DNA from: Stenopsyche tienmushanensis
Taxonomy: Eukaryota > Arthropoda > Insecta > Trichoptera > Stenopsychidae
Reading direction: 5' to 3'
DNA: 64,000 nt
Assembly: GCA_008973525.1 (NCBI GenBank)
Contig: WACJ01000424.1
Span: forward strand, 121,930-185,929
Positions 1-10,920 of the stretch are shown here, one piece after another. A model generated the notes under the pieces. The model did not search any database, was not told where the DNA came from, and saw nothing but the letters and a program-made list of their open reading frames with translations. The position numbers and the translations under genes are program-made. Position 1 is the stretch's first letter; every line of letters begins with the position of its first letter.

Positions 1-195
1 CTATACAAAACAATGATGACATTAACACTGCGCATACTATTTCTTCCGAAGAAGAGAACGATTTTGAGTCATCTGTTTTCTTGCAATTTTGGATATATTT
101 TATATAGCTGCTTTAAGATTATGCGGTTTTAAAAAACCATGGAATGCATCTTCACTTTTTCTATGTAGCTTTTTTTGTGCGATTTTCCGCGGAAC
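1..195 (+). mobile_element. pogo/Tigger-like DNA transposon fragment, copy A (cut by window edge)
   Basis: The first bases read as a transposase tail in frame 3 (IQNNDDINTAHTISSEEEN). This nearly matches the tail encoded on the minus strand at 25.2-25.3 kb. After the reading frame decays, the non-coding part still matches copy B: a GCGGTTTT...CCATGGA stretch, then GCATCTTCACTTTTTCTATG, then TTTTTTTGTGCGATT. An acidic C-terminal tail followed by GTGCGATTTTC...GCGGAACACATC-type sequence is typical of insect Tigger/pogo elements as I know them. The family name is inference; the two-copy repeat is seen directly. The element starts before the window, and copy A lacks a middle block present in copy B. 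Confidence 0.5.
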
Positions 196-1619
196 ACATC
201 TAGCGAACAACAAAAAAAGGTTTAAGTGAACATCGAAATTTTGCATTCAATAATAAATTCAGTTATTGATAAATGTATTAATTACCAGGTAGATTTGTAT
301 TTGTGGATTATTTAGCGCGAAGCAATCAATTATCGCGTAAATGTGTTTACATGCAAAATCCAAATGATTTGTAGATAAAAAATGAATGAGTGATTTTTAA
401 ATTAACGATGCTTTTGTATATATATATATTAAAACTTCCAATAGATTAAATTTCATATTTAATTGTAACATAAGAAGAAATATTTTCAATTACATATGCT
501 TGGATATATATCTATTTTGGCGTCCATGGATGACTGTCGTTTATTTTTCCATTAAAATCGATAAGCAATTGATCTCTGAGAAATGTGCAATTCGATCTGT
601 ATTTACAAGCTGTTCTCGCAATGAAACATCGAAGCTTGTGTGGAACGGATGTCCTGCAATCTGGTTTTTCAATGCAGGATTTTCAATTACCAAATAATTG
701 CGCTCGAGCCTCGAGCGGTCGTAACTTTCATTTACATCACAATTTGAATCACCTAACAGCGGCAATTTTTATAAACTCCTTCTAGAACATGTATGCTAAT
801 GGTCGACATTCATTTCACTGCTTTTTTTTTAGTTTAAAGCATTTGCAAGAGACACTTCGTTCCGGCGATTGTCTGAACCATTTCACGCTTCATCGTGCAA
901 AATACAAAATTGCGGCCTTAAGACATAAATTGATGAGGGTTCTAAAAATTAATTTCCTCTGGGACAGGCATCGTATCGCCCCAATAATACCGCCTAGTCC
1001 AGATATGAATAAAAGTGTATTATAGAATATAAGTAACGTTTCCGTAGCGTGTAATTTATATTACTTTCGGGCAATAACTCGCGACCGGCGATGTGAGTTG
1101 TGTTTATTGTGAGAGGAGTGGCCGACTGCATGCGACTTGCTTTACATGAGATTTATAACACATCCCATATCAAACTGTTATTTACCATTTTTTTCTGGAT
1201 GTGGAAAATTAGCTTGAAGAATGCAGAAGAAGCTGGGAGCATGTGCAGCTCAATTCCGCCAATATTTATGTGTTTGTCGGTGAAGCGAATTCGTTACGGT
1301 CACACATGTTTGCATTCAATTTGAATGCATTTTCTAAATGTCAAAGAAAGAAGCTTCTAAAGAACAATCAACCTATAAGACCTTTGTATTTCAAATACAC
1401 TAAATTTTCAATCTAATATTTCCTAATAACGGGGGTACTCTGATTGTGACATTTGATTTGTATACCTTTGATTTAAAATGCATTTACCATGAATACAGCG
1501 AGCCATAACCTTATGGCGATTTGTATGAATAAGAAATATCCTTGCTTACATATTTTGTCATGACTAAGTCAAAACAATAAAATCTAATCGGATATAGTAA
1601 AAAATTGAAGCTACTTCTA
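196..1619. other. intergenic, no gene recognised
   Basis: AT-rich sequence with a short AT dinucleotide run near 418-430. Short open frames between 500 and 1324 overlap one another on both strands and show no motif I recognise. The GC-richer part (about 600-1320) has no splice-flanked conserved coding signal that I can see. Confidence 0.5.
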
Positions 1620-1815
1620 TCAGGTCAGTCCAAAAGTTCATGCGCATTTTTGGGATTTTTTTTAAATGGTGTAAATAAAACATAATTTGACACTTTAATC
1701 AATGATATATTTTCGTTTATCATCTACAATTTCTCGCCATCTAACAGGTAGCTTTTTAATTTCATTGCGGAAGAAAGACACTGATTTTGAGTCAACAAAA
1801 TTTTAAAAGTCCATT
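1620..1815 (-). mobile_element. mariner relic: 3' end with transposase C-terminus
   Basis: On the minus strand, 1800 down to about 1705 reads FFRNEIKKLPVRWREIVDD followed by a KYIID-stop ending. This matches the end of mellifera/cecropia-type mariner transposases (FFRNGI.KLPERW...YII). The element's 3' terminal repeat follows at 1620 (TCAGGTCAGTCCAAAAGTTC on the + strand), next to the TA at 1618-1619 expected for a mariner target duplication. The N-terminal three quarters is absent or unrecognisable, so this is a dead fragment. It shares the broad mariner type, but not obviously the terminal sequence, of the copy at 19.2 kb. Confidence 0.75.
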
Positions 1816-3349
1816 TTGTATATCCTATTTAAAATTTAGCTTTTAGCCTAGTTTTAAAAATTATAAAGCACAAAATAAGTAATAATAACTTGGGGTAATA
1901 TCTGGGGAGTAAAAACTCCCAATCTGTCAGTATCATATATCATAAATCAATTGATTTTGCTCAGCTCATGGAAACCGTTTGAAAATCACTGAGACACATT
2001 AGCATACAAATCACCGTTGAAAGCGGATATTGAATTTATGATCGCCACATGCAGTGTTAGAAAAATTATATTGATCCGTCGCTGAATTGACATCGATGAT
2101 CTCAAATGAAATGCTATCAATAATTTGACCAAAATTATTTATGGCACGATAGAAATCGGCGCTGGCTAAAAACTACTCGCGAATTTTAATTAAAAAATTG
2201 CCCTGGCAAAAATCAACTTTCCAAAGCCCAATTGCACATCGATGTCGCATGTGAAACTTAATTGATAACACCGACAATGCACTGCGAAATATTTGACCAA
2301 ATAATTGTGTGTAATTTTGCTCTAAGCTTTCCAATCGTCGTTCTCGACAATTAAAAAGTCGTTTGCATATGGTATTGTATTAAAAAGCATTTTTGATCCA
2401 TCATGCTTGGGCAATAATGCATTGCCGCACGTATTTGTGCACACACATCCACTTAATGCGAACAAATGCAATTACTTTTCGGATTTGTACATGAAATCAT
2501 TAAATTCGCACAGTCGTGCTTCCAAATGAGATGTTCGAGAGACGTTAATTTTGCACGAGAGAATGTGCAGTTTTGCTCTGCGATTTCATCTACATAAGAT
2601 GCATTTTTGTTGAGGCTGGTATGCTTTTGTGGAGCGTAATTCTCAGGTCGCAAATAGAGCCATTGTTCGCAGTCAGGTGGTCGCGAATTTCACAAGATTG
2701 TCAAACAGACATCCAGTAGCGTCGGAAAAATCCATGAAATTTTCTATACAAATATTTTTATAATATCATATTTTAAATACAATATAGAACATATTGAAAA
2801 TGATTGCAATACAAAAGTGTGTGTATGATTTTTTTGTTGCTAAATTTGATTATTTTTAAATGAGATTTGCGAGTCATTGCTGAAGTGCTGTGCCACGTCG
2901 CTTTGAAATATGTCAGGTTTTATGATTTTTTAATTGCTGTCTGTTCCGGACTGAAGAGCCGGCCCTGTACTCCCAGGACACATCACGTCCTTGCCATAAT
3001 AACGCATATTAATTCGTGGTCGATGGAGGCTCTAACGGCTCCGCGGTCTACCACCGACTCCGGGGAAGAGCCTCGCAGGTTGCAATTTCATCAATAAATC
3101 AGATCGGCTCATAATTTGATATTGCTAGGAAATTGGTTGATGATTATTAGATCGGGAAGCTTAATGTGAGACCGATTCGTAGAATATCTCGAGGGTGATT
3201 TAATAGGAGGCTCTAGTTATGTTAAAAACTATAACTTGATCCATGAACATTAAAAATACTGTCAATTGCATGCATTTATGGCATTATTACCTAACTTATT
3301 ATAATAGGATATATCCTTTTTAATACATTTGCAAATAAGCTCAAAAATA
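1816..3349. other. intergenic, no gene recognised
   Basis: Mostly AT-rich. A GC-richer pocket at about 2940-3085 contains a 76-codon open frame with no recognisable domain and an unremarkable composition, so it is not called. Nothing else is supportable. Confidence 0.45.
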
Positions 3350-3440
3350 AATGTTGGCATAGTGGTTAAGTTATTGTGCCCTTTATTATAAAGGTTCGAT
3401 TTGATATTCAGATTGTGATTTTTTTTTATTAAATCTTGAT
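3350..3440 (+). repeat. tRNA-derived SINE relic
   Basis: TTGGCATAGTGGTTAAG (from about 3353) fits a Pol III A-box, and GGTTCGATTTG, some 30 bases on, fits a degraded B-box. This is the spacing of a tRNA or tRNA-derived SINE head. The arms do not fold into a good tRNA and the region drifts into AT-rich sequence, so it is not a functional tRNA gene. A related stretch lies at 45.09-45.16 kb (TTATTG...CTCTTATTATAAAG then an A/T-rich tail). Confidence 0.45.
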
Positions 3441-6400
3441 TTTTCGATCAAGGATTTAATCAAATTAAATTAAATACTGGGAAATTCGTCCTTTGATGGA
3501 AATGATACATTAAAAAAATTGATCAAAATTCGTTTCATTAGGTGATAAATTTATTAAGGTATCATTTCAAATCAGAAATACAACAATGGAGATGCTACAT
3601 CTATTTGAAGTAATACGTTCAATGATCTGATCCTTTGATGCGGCCTCGATAGTGTTAATATAGCTTTCTATTTATTGAATCATGTCCTCATTGATCGTTC
3701 CATTGTCAAACTAATATGCTATCGTCGATTTTTTCTCATAAACAAAATAGAATTGCCTCGGATTAAAAGAGCGGTATATTTTAGTTACCCGTTTGATGTT
3801 TTGTATGACCCATAATTAAATGCAGGATATCAAGCAATAATTTTAATTTAAGGTTACATTAAATGCTTCAAAATCTAGAATATCCAGACAGGAATAAATT
3901 TTGATTATACCTCAAGAATCAATCGGTTTTTTTTCATTGAAGATTTGCTGCACGTCGCTTCAAATACAAATCTTAATACTCGATCACTTACATTGTATGG
4001 AGTCTGCGGCATAAAATGTGTCTCGTGGCGGTGTCCAAATTAAAGGTCGAAATTTGCTAAATAACACAAATTACATACGCTTTGCATCAAATGTAATATT
4101 ATGGAGTTAGCATAAATATTTGGAGGTGAGCATATATTTTTGGTGGCAACGAAGCGTGATGATGAGATGCGCGGGAGTCTCGCGAAACAGCCTCTCGGCA
4201 CGGTCATTACTTCGTCTTTCATTGAGATGCCGCCACAGCATCTCGATACGAAGACTCCTCTCAATTTGGTGGATGCTGCAAATTAATTACAAGTTGTGGC
4301 CGCGAAATATCGCACCGCGGATGCAAACCGATGCACATGTCAATTATTGCCTTTCTTCAAATCAATCCCTTATTTAATACCGTTTCTTTGGGATGGCAGG
4401 CGGCACGCGGCGGGAACATCAAAGGGAGCCCATAATAGAAGTCGTTATTGGAGGTGTGATCGGAAAATAATGATTAGAGGCAAGAGATCCAAACTCGGTG
4501 TCAATTTGGACCGACGAAGGAGTGATCATCCCCGATTTAGCAGGAACCTTTAACGGTAACAAATACACCGGAAGATAAATCCATCACATACGACCGCCAA
4601 AAAAATCTGTGATTTTTTTTCTAAATATAACATAAGAGGAAATTCATAAATTGATTTCTGGACTCGATTCCATAATCATCATTCTTTACGATTATGTATT
4701 AAAGATGATCGATTTGAAAGGCAGCGTTGATGATTTCATAGCATTCGCCGGTGCGGAATTGCAGAAGCGTGATGATACTCATACCCACGAGGAACGCGGT
4801 ATGGTTATAATGGGGTGTTAAATAATTTATAATTTCTGATCCGCGGAGTTGTCCGTGAAATCATTGTCGGTGTGGGCAGCCAAATTTGAATTTTAATATA
4901 ACAAAATTATCGACACAACCTGTGAGAGGCTATTAAGGCAACCGCAACCTACACTTAGCAACGGATAATTCCCCTAAATGGCCTGGAATAGAGTTGCTAA
5001 ATTCCCCCGAATTAAAATATATCTCCATAATTTCACAAAATATTTGACTTTGTTACGGTATCGACTTTTTTCCTAGGTTCTATTAATATACATAAGAATT
5101 TGAGAAGAATGCCCTCATGGATGACGTGAGATAATTTGACGAGAAGAAGCAGCTTAAATCTGTTTATATGTAACATTTGATCGAAGGAATTAAAATTCAT
5201 TAGATATTTAAGCATATTGTTGATGAGGAATCTTAATTAATTATCATTACATCATAGTGCAGCCACAAACAGTCCGAGTTTCATTTAGAACACTCATCCA
5301 GTGGGCCACTTGGATGAACGTGTCGATGAGCGCATTTGCGACGGTTTTGATAAGGAGTTTGGGAAATTTGTAAGGACTGAATAGTTTTACTCAGGAGATA
5401 GTGAAAAAACTACTCTAATATGATCTTAGTTGATTTTACTGAAAAGGGTTTTCTGAAGTACAAAGAGTCCAGTCTCCCATTTCCTCGCAAGGGCGCTGTC
5501 AGGAATTAATTATATTATTACATATATATGATTCTTATTTATCACACGAGTGCATTTATTACTACGGGATATACAATTGCCAAAATATGATCTATCCTGA
5601 TCTATGATGGGATTTAAATAAATTTTAATTTATCCAAATAAACATTCCCTAAGGAAAATTAAGATGAAACGTAGAACTACTCGTAGCCCAAATTGAAGTA
5701 TTAAAATGTCAGGCCTTCGTTTAAAATAAATAATTATTTTTATTAAAGGGAGGGTCTAATTAACGTTTTAGGTAGGGATTTTGATCGATTATATCTACTC
5801 TTGAATGATCGATATTTGAAGGATTTAATATGAAACAATATTAATAAAAATATAATTAACAAATTAGAGTGTTATAACTGAAAATCATATCGTTTTTTAA
5901 TGATTTAAAAAGTAAAATTGATGTGTGATAATAGAAAAAAATACTATGTTCTAGGAAAACTCTAGTAAATTAACTTTAAGCTCAGTTCTTTGTGATCAAT
6001 AAGGATAATAAAATAAAAAATATGCGAAAAAATAACTTTTATAAAAATGCTTGAAGAAATTTAATCTAGTTAGTAAATAAATTTGTAGAAGATCAGACTA
6101 GAAAAATTGAAAAATATTATCCATGAAAATCTTTTCATTTCAAAAAATGTTTCCACAAAATTGGCATTAAGATTGCACATTGGATCGTTCTACAAAATCG
6201 AACCAGCCGCAATCTCACGCCCATTATAATTATCAATTTTCGCCATTTTTTCGCATTCGGCTATTGATTAAAAGCGCTGTTTCAAAACAGCGTTTTTTCA
6301 GTGCGGCAATTACGTCGGTCGATATCTAAAGATTTCAGTACATGCAATATGAACTGTCTACGTATGAGTTATTGTCGGGCTATTAAGTGATTTATAATTT

Positions 6401-6675
6401 AAACGATCATCGGCACCGTAGCCATGGGGTTATATGCAATTACATGAATTTAGCCAAATGAACGGCGTATTATTTAAGATCTATGGACGTATAATGATAT
6501 CACTTGCAAGCATAATTCATGCGCGCATACACCTCCCATAATATGAAGACATTACACCTCGAATGGCCAAAATTACTTGAATATATATTTGAGAAACATT
6601 TGCGTAAAGGTCCGGCTTGCGACATTGCCTGGGGGCTTTTCATTTTTGAATCGGATCGATCGAAATTGAAGATTT
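3441..6675. other. intergenic, no gene recognised
   Basis: AT-rich. The segment 4140-4560 is GC-richer, with overlapping open frames on both strands but no motif, and it may be regulatory. The rest holds homopolymer A/T runs and short direct repeats, with no supportable feature. Confidence 0.45.
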
Positions 6676-6716
6676 ATCAGCGTCCATCAGCGTCCATCAG
6701 CGCAAGTCCCTCAGCG
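6676..6716 (+). repeat. short tandem repeat, 10-bp unit
   Basis: The unit ATCAGCGTCC occurs twice in tandem (6676-6695). It is followed by a partial third copy (ATCAGCG) and a TCAGCG echo at 6711. It lies near the end of a 67-codon open frame that has no other coding support. Confidence 0.7.
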
Positions 6717-7479
6717 TTTTAATTTAATTTTAAGACAATCGATGTAGTCTTTGATTATTCATCACAGTTATTAACGGGCTACGCTGATTTGCTACTAATA
6801 TTTCTGGATTTCTGAAATCATCGAGCTTTTCATCTGAATTTTTAAAATTCATCCACTCATATAACAATTGGCGCTTTAATTTGAATTATTCTGCAATGTC
6901 GATTGCATTGTAATCCGTAATTATGTTGGTTTTTATAGATTATTATACTCATTCTGAAAAAAGCTTCAGTTTTTGAGGTGAAAATGGATATATAAGCTTT
7001 TAGCGATATTATATAATAATCGATCGATTAAATATTTTTCTCTATATATACATGATCTGAGATTGAAAGTATATATGAAAAAAAAACATCGTGCAAATAA
7101 ATTTGGGTCAGAAATATTAATATTTTCAATCTATTATTTCAATCCAGGTTTACCCCAATGCTTTGGATCTGAATAATTATATTTTGAAATTATTAATAAT
7201 TGGCCTCTTCAATATCCATTCACAGGAAGGGGTTACATATATCTCGTCTGTCTCCTATATAAAGTTTATTTTATGCAGTAATTTTTTTCCATTTATTAAC
7301 AATTTGTATTATTTGTTTGGCAATTTTCTTGGCTCGATACTCTCTGCTTCTTTTCAAGATACTTATTGCCACTTTTCTTGGCGATTTATTCGCTTTCTTC
7401 CGCTATTTAAAGGGTCATACTATGTTTGTACTTGGATGGAAATTATTAGTTAAAAGATAAATCTGCGTTTGTGCAATAC
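6717..7479. other. intergenic, no gene recognised
   Basis: AT-rich. An open frame at 7163-7453 is hydrophobic simply because the DNA is T-rich; no motif is seen. It ends next to the terminal repeat of the mariner relic at 7480. Confidence 0.45.
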
Positions 7480-7845
7480 GAGGCTTATCCCGAAAGTAAG
7501 TGTACTAAATTTTTAATTTATTTTATAAAAAGTGTGTTTGAAAAAAATACAGGATATTGTTGACACATTTGTTAACTATTTTTCAACATAATTGTCATCC
7601 CGTTCAATACATCTGGTGAGCCGTGGCACATGCTCTCATCGAAGAACTCTCCCGCCAGCTCCTTCCTCCACTTCAGAATCTCTTTCTGCACTTGCTCATC
7701 GGTTGAAAATTTAGTTCTAGCCATTTGTTCTTTCAGGGAAGGAAACATATGATAATCTGAAGGTGCCAACTCAGGAGAATACAGGCGGTGGCTCAAAACA
7801 TCCCAACCAAATAAGTCCAAGAGCGATTCAAAAAATAAATGTTGA
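7480..7845 (-). mobile_element. mariner relic: transposase C-terminal third and 3' terminal repeat
   Basis: On the minus strand, 7820-7650 encodes LFGWDVLSHRLYSPELAPSD, then YHMFPSLKEQM and ...LAGEFFDES. This is the third catalytic block of mariner transposases (YSPDLAPSDYHLF, with the last acidic residue in PSD). Near 7650 the frame shifts. The expected ending, HVPRLTRCIERDDNYVEK plus stop, is present in the other frame (to 7581), so the copy is frameshifted as well as 5'-truncated. The 3' terminal repeat CGAGGCTTATCCCGAAAGTA starts at 7480 after a TA. The terminal sequence and protein differ from the relics at 1.6 and 19.2 kb, so this is a separate mariner lineage. Confidence 0.85.
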
Positions 7846-8190
7846 GGCGATTAATGATGTCATACAAGGCCATTTACGAGTGGTTTACTTTGATCTTACT
7901 TAATCAGATGTGGAAGACAAACGGATAATTAGTATATGAAAACATCTTTTCCCTAGAAATGTCTCCTATAGAGATCCTCCTATGATGGGTATTGAACATT
8001 AAAAAGTAGACTATGATTAAGATCAATGACTTCGTTACCCCATTAAGAGCAAGACTTTTTCATGATATTAATATATTCCTAGTGAATGTTGCTTTTCGCA
8101 ATGGTCTCATCGTATAGTCATCTGGATGACCGGTTTGTGGAGCCTGAAAAGAATTTAAAGTATACCCGCAAGAGTGGTAATTGGTCCAGC
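7846..8190. other. intergenic spacer
   Basis: AT-rich, nothing recognisable. Confidence 0.5.
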
Positions 8191-8420
8191 CGCGCTCTTC
8201 CTCGCTGACGTCAGCGAGAGGCGATCAATTAGTACGTCACCTGTTTTGACAGCAGAGCAGATTCCTCGGCTAGGTGGTGGAAATAGACGAAGGGCTGGTA
8301 GTGTAAGTGAAAAGAGGTGATTAGCGATTGGGCCCGGTGAGTTAGGGCCCGTTTATCCGGCCGGCCCGGTGTCATTAGCATTACAAATTTGCAGCGAGCT
8401 CTTCACACTCGAGATCTTTA
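8191..8420. promoter_or_regulatory. GC-rich island, candidate cis-regulatory element
   Basis: A sharp GC-richer block in AT-rich surroundings. It contains an 18-bp perfect palindrome centred on TGACGTCA (8201-8218), a second TACGTCAC half-site near 8232, and GGCCCGGTGAG and CCGGCCGGCC stretches. No coding frame is convincing. A regulatory role is inference from composition and motif density. Confidence 0.35.
8201..8218. promoter_or_regulatory. 18-bp perfect palindrome with a central cAMP-response element
   Basis: CTCGCTGACGTCAGCGAG equals its own reverse complement. The core TGACGTCA (8206-8213) is the full CREB/ATF site. The symmetry extends five bases beyond the core on each side, more than a chance CRE would give. 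Confidence 0.55.
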
Positions 8421-10815
8421 ATTTATAAACACCGACCGCTGAGAACATTCCGCACTCGCACCCGTCGATAATTCATTCCGATTATGATTTATGCCTCCAT
8501 CTCGCTAATAACTATTAATAACGTGCCGCCAACCCATATTCATATCCAAGATATTATTAACACATAACCGACCGCCAAAACAATTACGACCTGTCTTCTG
8601 CCCACCAGACACGCGCACACAAAAACCTCTCTCGTGTGCACATCGCCGTTTTATCATAGTTTGTATACAGATCGTTGAAGCTTTGATATTAGCAATTCAA
8701 GGGTGACTCTCACCATTGTGATGCTTCTTAACCCTTTATCTACCGAGGCAAGTTCTATCGACACTTATAAATTTCGATTGATTTTACTTTAAATTTTACA
8801 ATAACTTTCACTCTTTTCAGTTTTAAACGATCGCCATGATTTTTTTCATTCATACTATAACTATAAAATTACAAATTCGAAGAATCAGAAGATATTGACA
8901 AATCATGAGCTTATTGACGAGCAATGATGATATTTTCTGTTCTAATCAAATTACTAAAATTATATTAAAGGAAATAAAATTAAAGAACGTTTCTGCCTCG
9001 TTGTTAAAAAAAGATCCTTACCACCAGATCTTTAAAAAAACGTATCAAAAGACACATTTGCTGCCCACTTAACAGGGAATTCAACCGATTGAACAACTTT
9101 CTTTGGAAACTATTGAAAGCTTTCTGGAATAAATAGAGTATTCCAGACTTACTTCTTTTAGAAAGAGCTAGGATGCAAACTTTTGTGTTTAAAGAATTGC
9201 ATCTTAAAATTGCTTTTATGCTCAAAATGGTATATCATCATTGTCATACAACTTAATTCAAGAAAATCGAATTTTGGAAGACTATCTATTTTGGAGATCC
9301 ATTTTTTCAGTTTAATGAGTTCAAAATAATATAAAAAGCAACAGAAGACTAGATTGTTATAGTTGGAGAAACTTTCGGCTACCATCTTTCAGTTTATGTA
9401 TCTTGTTCTTAGCATGATTACTCGTCTATAAATTTACTTGATTTCAAAAGTCAAAAAGGTGGATGCAACAAAAAGGCTTGCATATATTGAGAGTATCACT
9501 CTTTAAATTTTTATGGTGTTAAAATCCTGTTGAAGTTATATGCAAGAGCTCTTTAAATTGTCGCTACCAATTGGTAGTAAGCTATTATTAAGACAACTTT
9601 AAGATAACATTCGAAGCGTATCTCCTGAAAATGCTCTTCTTGTGCGGTAGAATCAATTTGAATAAGTATAGTAAGTTACATTTCGGAATAAATTAATATT
9701 TAAAGAGCATAAAGCCATTTTAAGGTCACCTACAAATGACATATGTACGCATATGTGAATCGAATGTGAATTTTCCGTGAAATTAACGACCAAACCACAA
9801 TTCGCCCCATGAAAACGTCATGACATTAATACTTCTGTGCTTTCACGGGCACCTGTCGATGAGCTACATTCATTGTCATACAAAAAAATAATAGCAGCCG
9901 GGCATAATTCTTCGGTTGATGAAATTATAATGGATGTGTTGTAATTGCGTATACACCTTTAGGTACTTGGTGATTATCTACAAAATGGCTTCCTTATCTG
10001 CGGTTTTAATCAACCGCCGAATTCGAGGTTTTTTGTGTACGATTTACTGCTATTCTTAATATCTCTTTTGTGTAGAGCAAACATCAAGTCCAGTAGCTCT
10101 AATAGCTCGAAACATTTTTTTCGATAATATATTCAAGCACCGAATGAAAGCGAAAATACATTAAAACGATGCTTTGAACGTATGAAATACGTAATTTTAA
10201 ATTATTAGGAATAATGTGAGCATATCGGTTTCATGTAAATATTTAGGGAAAAATATAAAGACGGGTAATGGGCTTTAAGGGATGTCAGTTCCATATTATA
10301 TCCGTGACCAGAAATTGTCCTGTGACGTGTGAGTGACAGATGAAAGCATGTTATGACACATATGTCAGGACTCGGTCAGGACCAGAAGTTGCAAACATTT
10401 TATAAATCTATCCATTGACAGTCGAAATTAATTATAGATCCCATGTATCATTAACCAATTATTCCGTTAGAGCAAATTATCATGTGATAGACTGTAAATG
10501 AAAAACAATTAGCTTTTTTAAATCGAATTATACATAATTGGGATTATTATTAAGGTATTGTTAGTGTTTAATAGAAATTTAATGGACTTGTGGCTTTCAA
10601 TTTGTTAAATTTTGAGATGCAATTGCCAGGATGATTAATGATTTGTTGATAATGAATTACTTCTTTTGTATTTTGCGTCGCTTTTAATTTTGGCCATATC
10701 GTTTCCATCATTCCATCATCATCCAAATTTGTAGATTTAAAATATGAGTAAATTTCAAGATTCATATCAAGGGTTGTTTTATTTACAGAGGATTGAATTG
10801 GAAAAAAGTATTTTT
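8421..10815. other. intergenic, no gene recognised
   Basis: The GC-richer part ends near 8650 and is followed by AT-rich DNA. Open frames at 9004-9385 (minus) are low-complexity and overlap. A small inverted repeat ACATATG-TACG-CATATGT is at 9739-9756. Nothing else is supportable. Confidence 0.45.
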
Positions 10816-10920
10816 TTATTCACTCAATACGTTCGTAGAATTTTTTTTGAAGGAGTTGGGTAAAAACTACCCCAAATGAAGAAGAATTTTAAAGGAGAAA
10901 AAATTATTATTGATTATTGA
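10816..10920. mobile_element. MITE copy 1 (mariner-derived family sharing CTCAATAAGTTCGTAGGAT ends)
   Basis: The left end (CACTCAATACGTTCGTAGAA, from 10821) is one or two changes from the family consensus CTCAATAAGTTCGTAGGAT. The interior GGTAAAAACTACCCCAAATG, then AAGAAGAATTTTAAAGG, aligns with the interior of the copy at 30845-30963. The right end (about 10900-10920) is decayed. It is non-coding and about 105 bp. Confidence 0.6.

Noticed and set aside
3352..3425. True tRNA gene
   Set aside because: Box-like words are present but the acceptor and anticodon arms do not pair, so a SINE relic is more likely.
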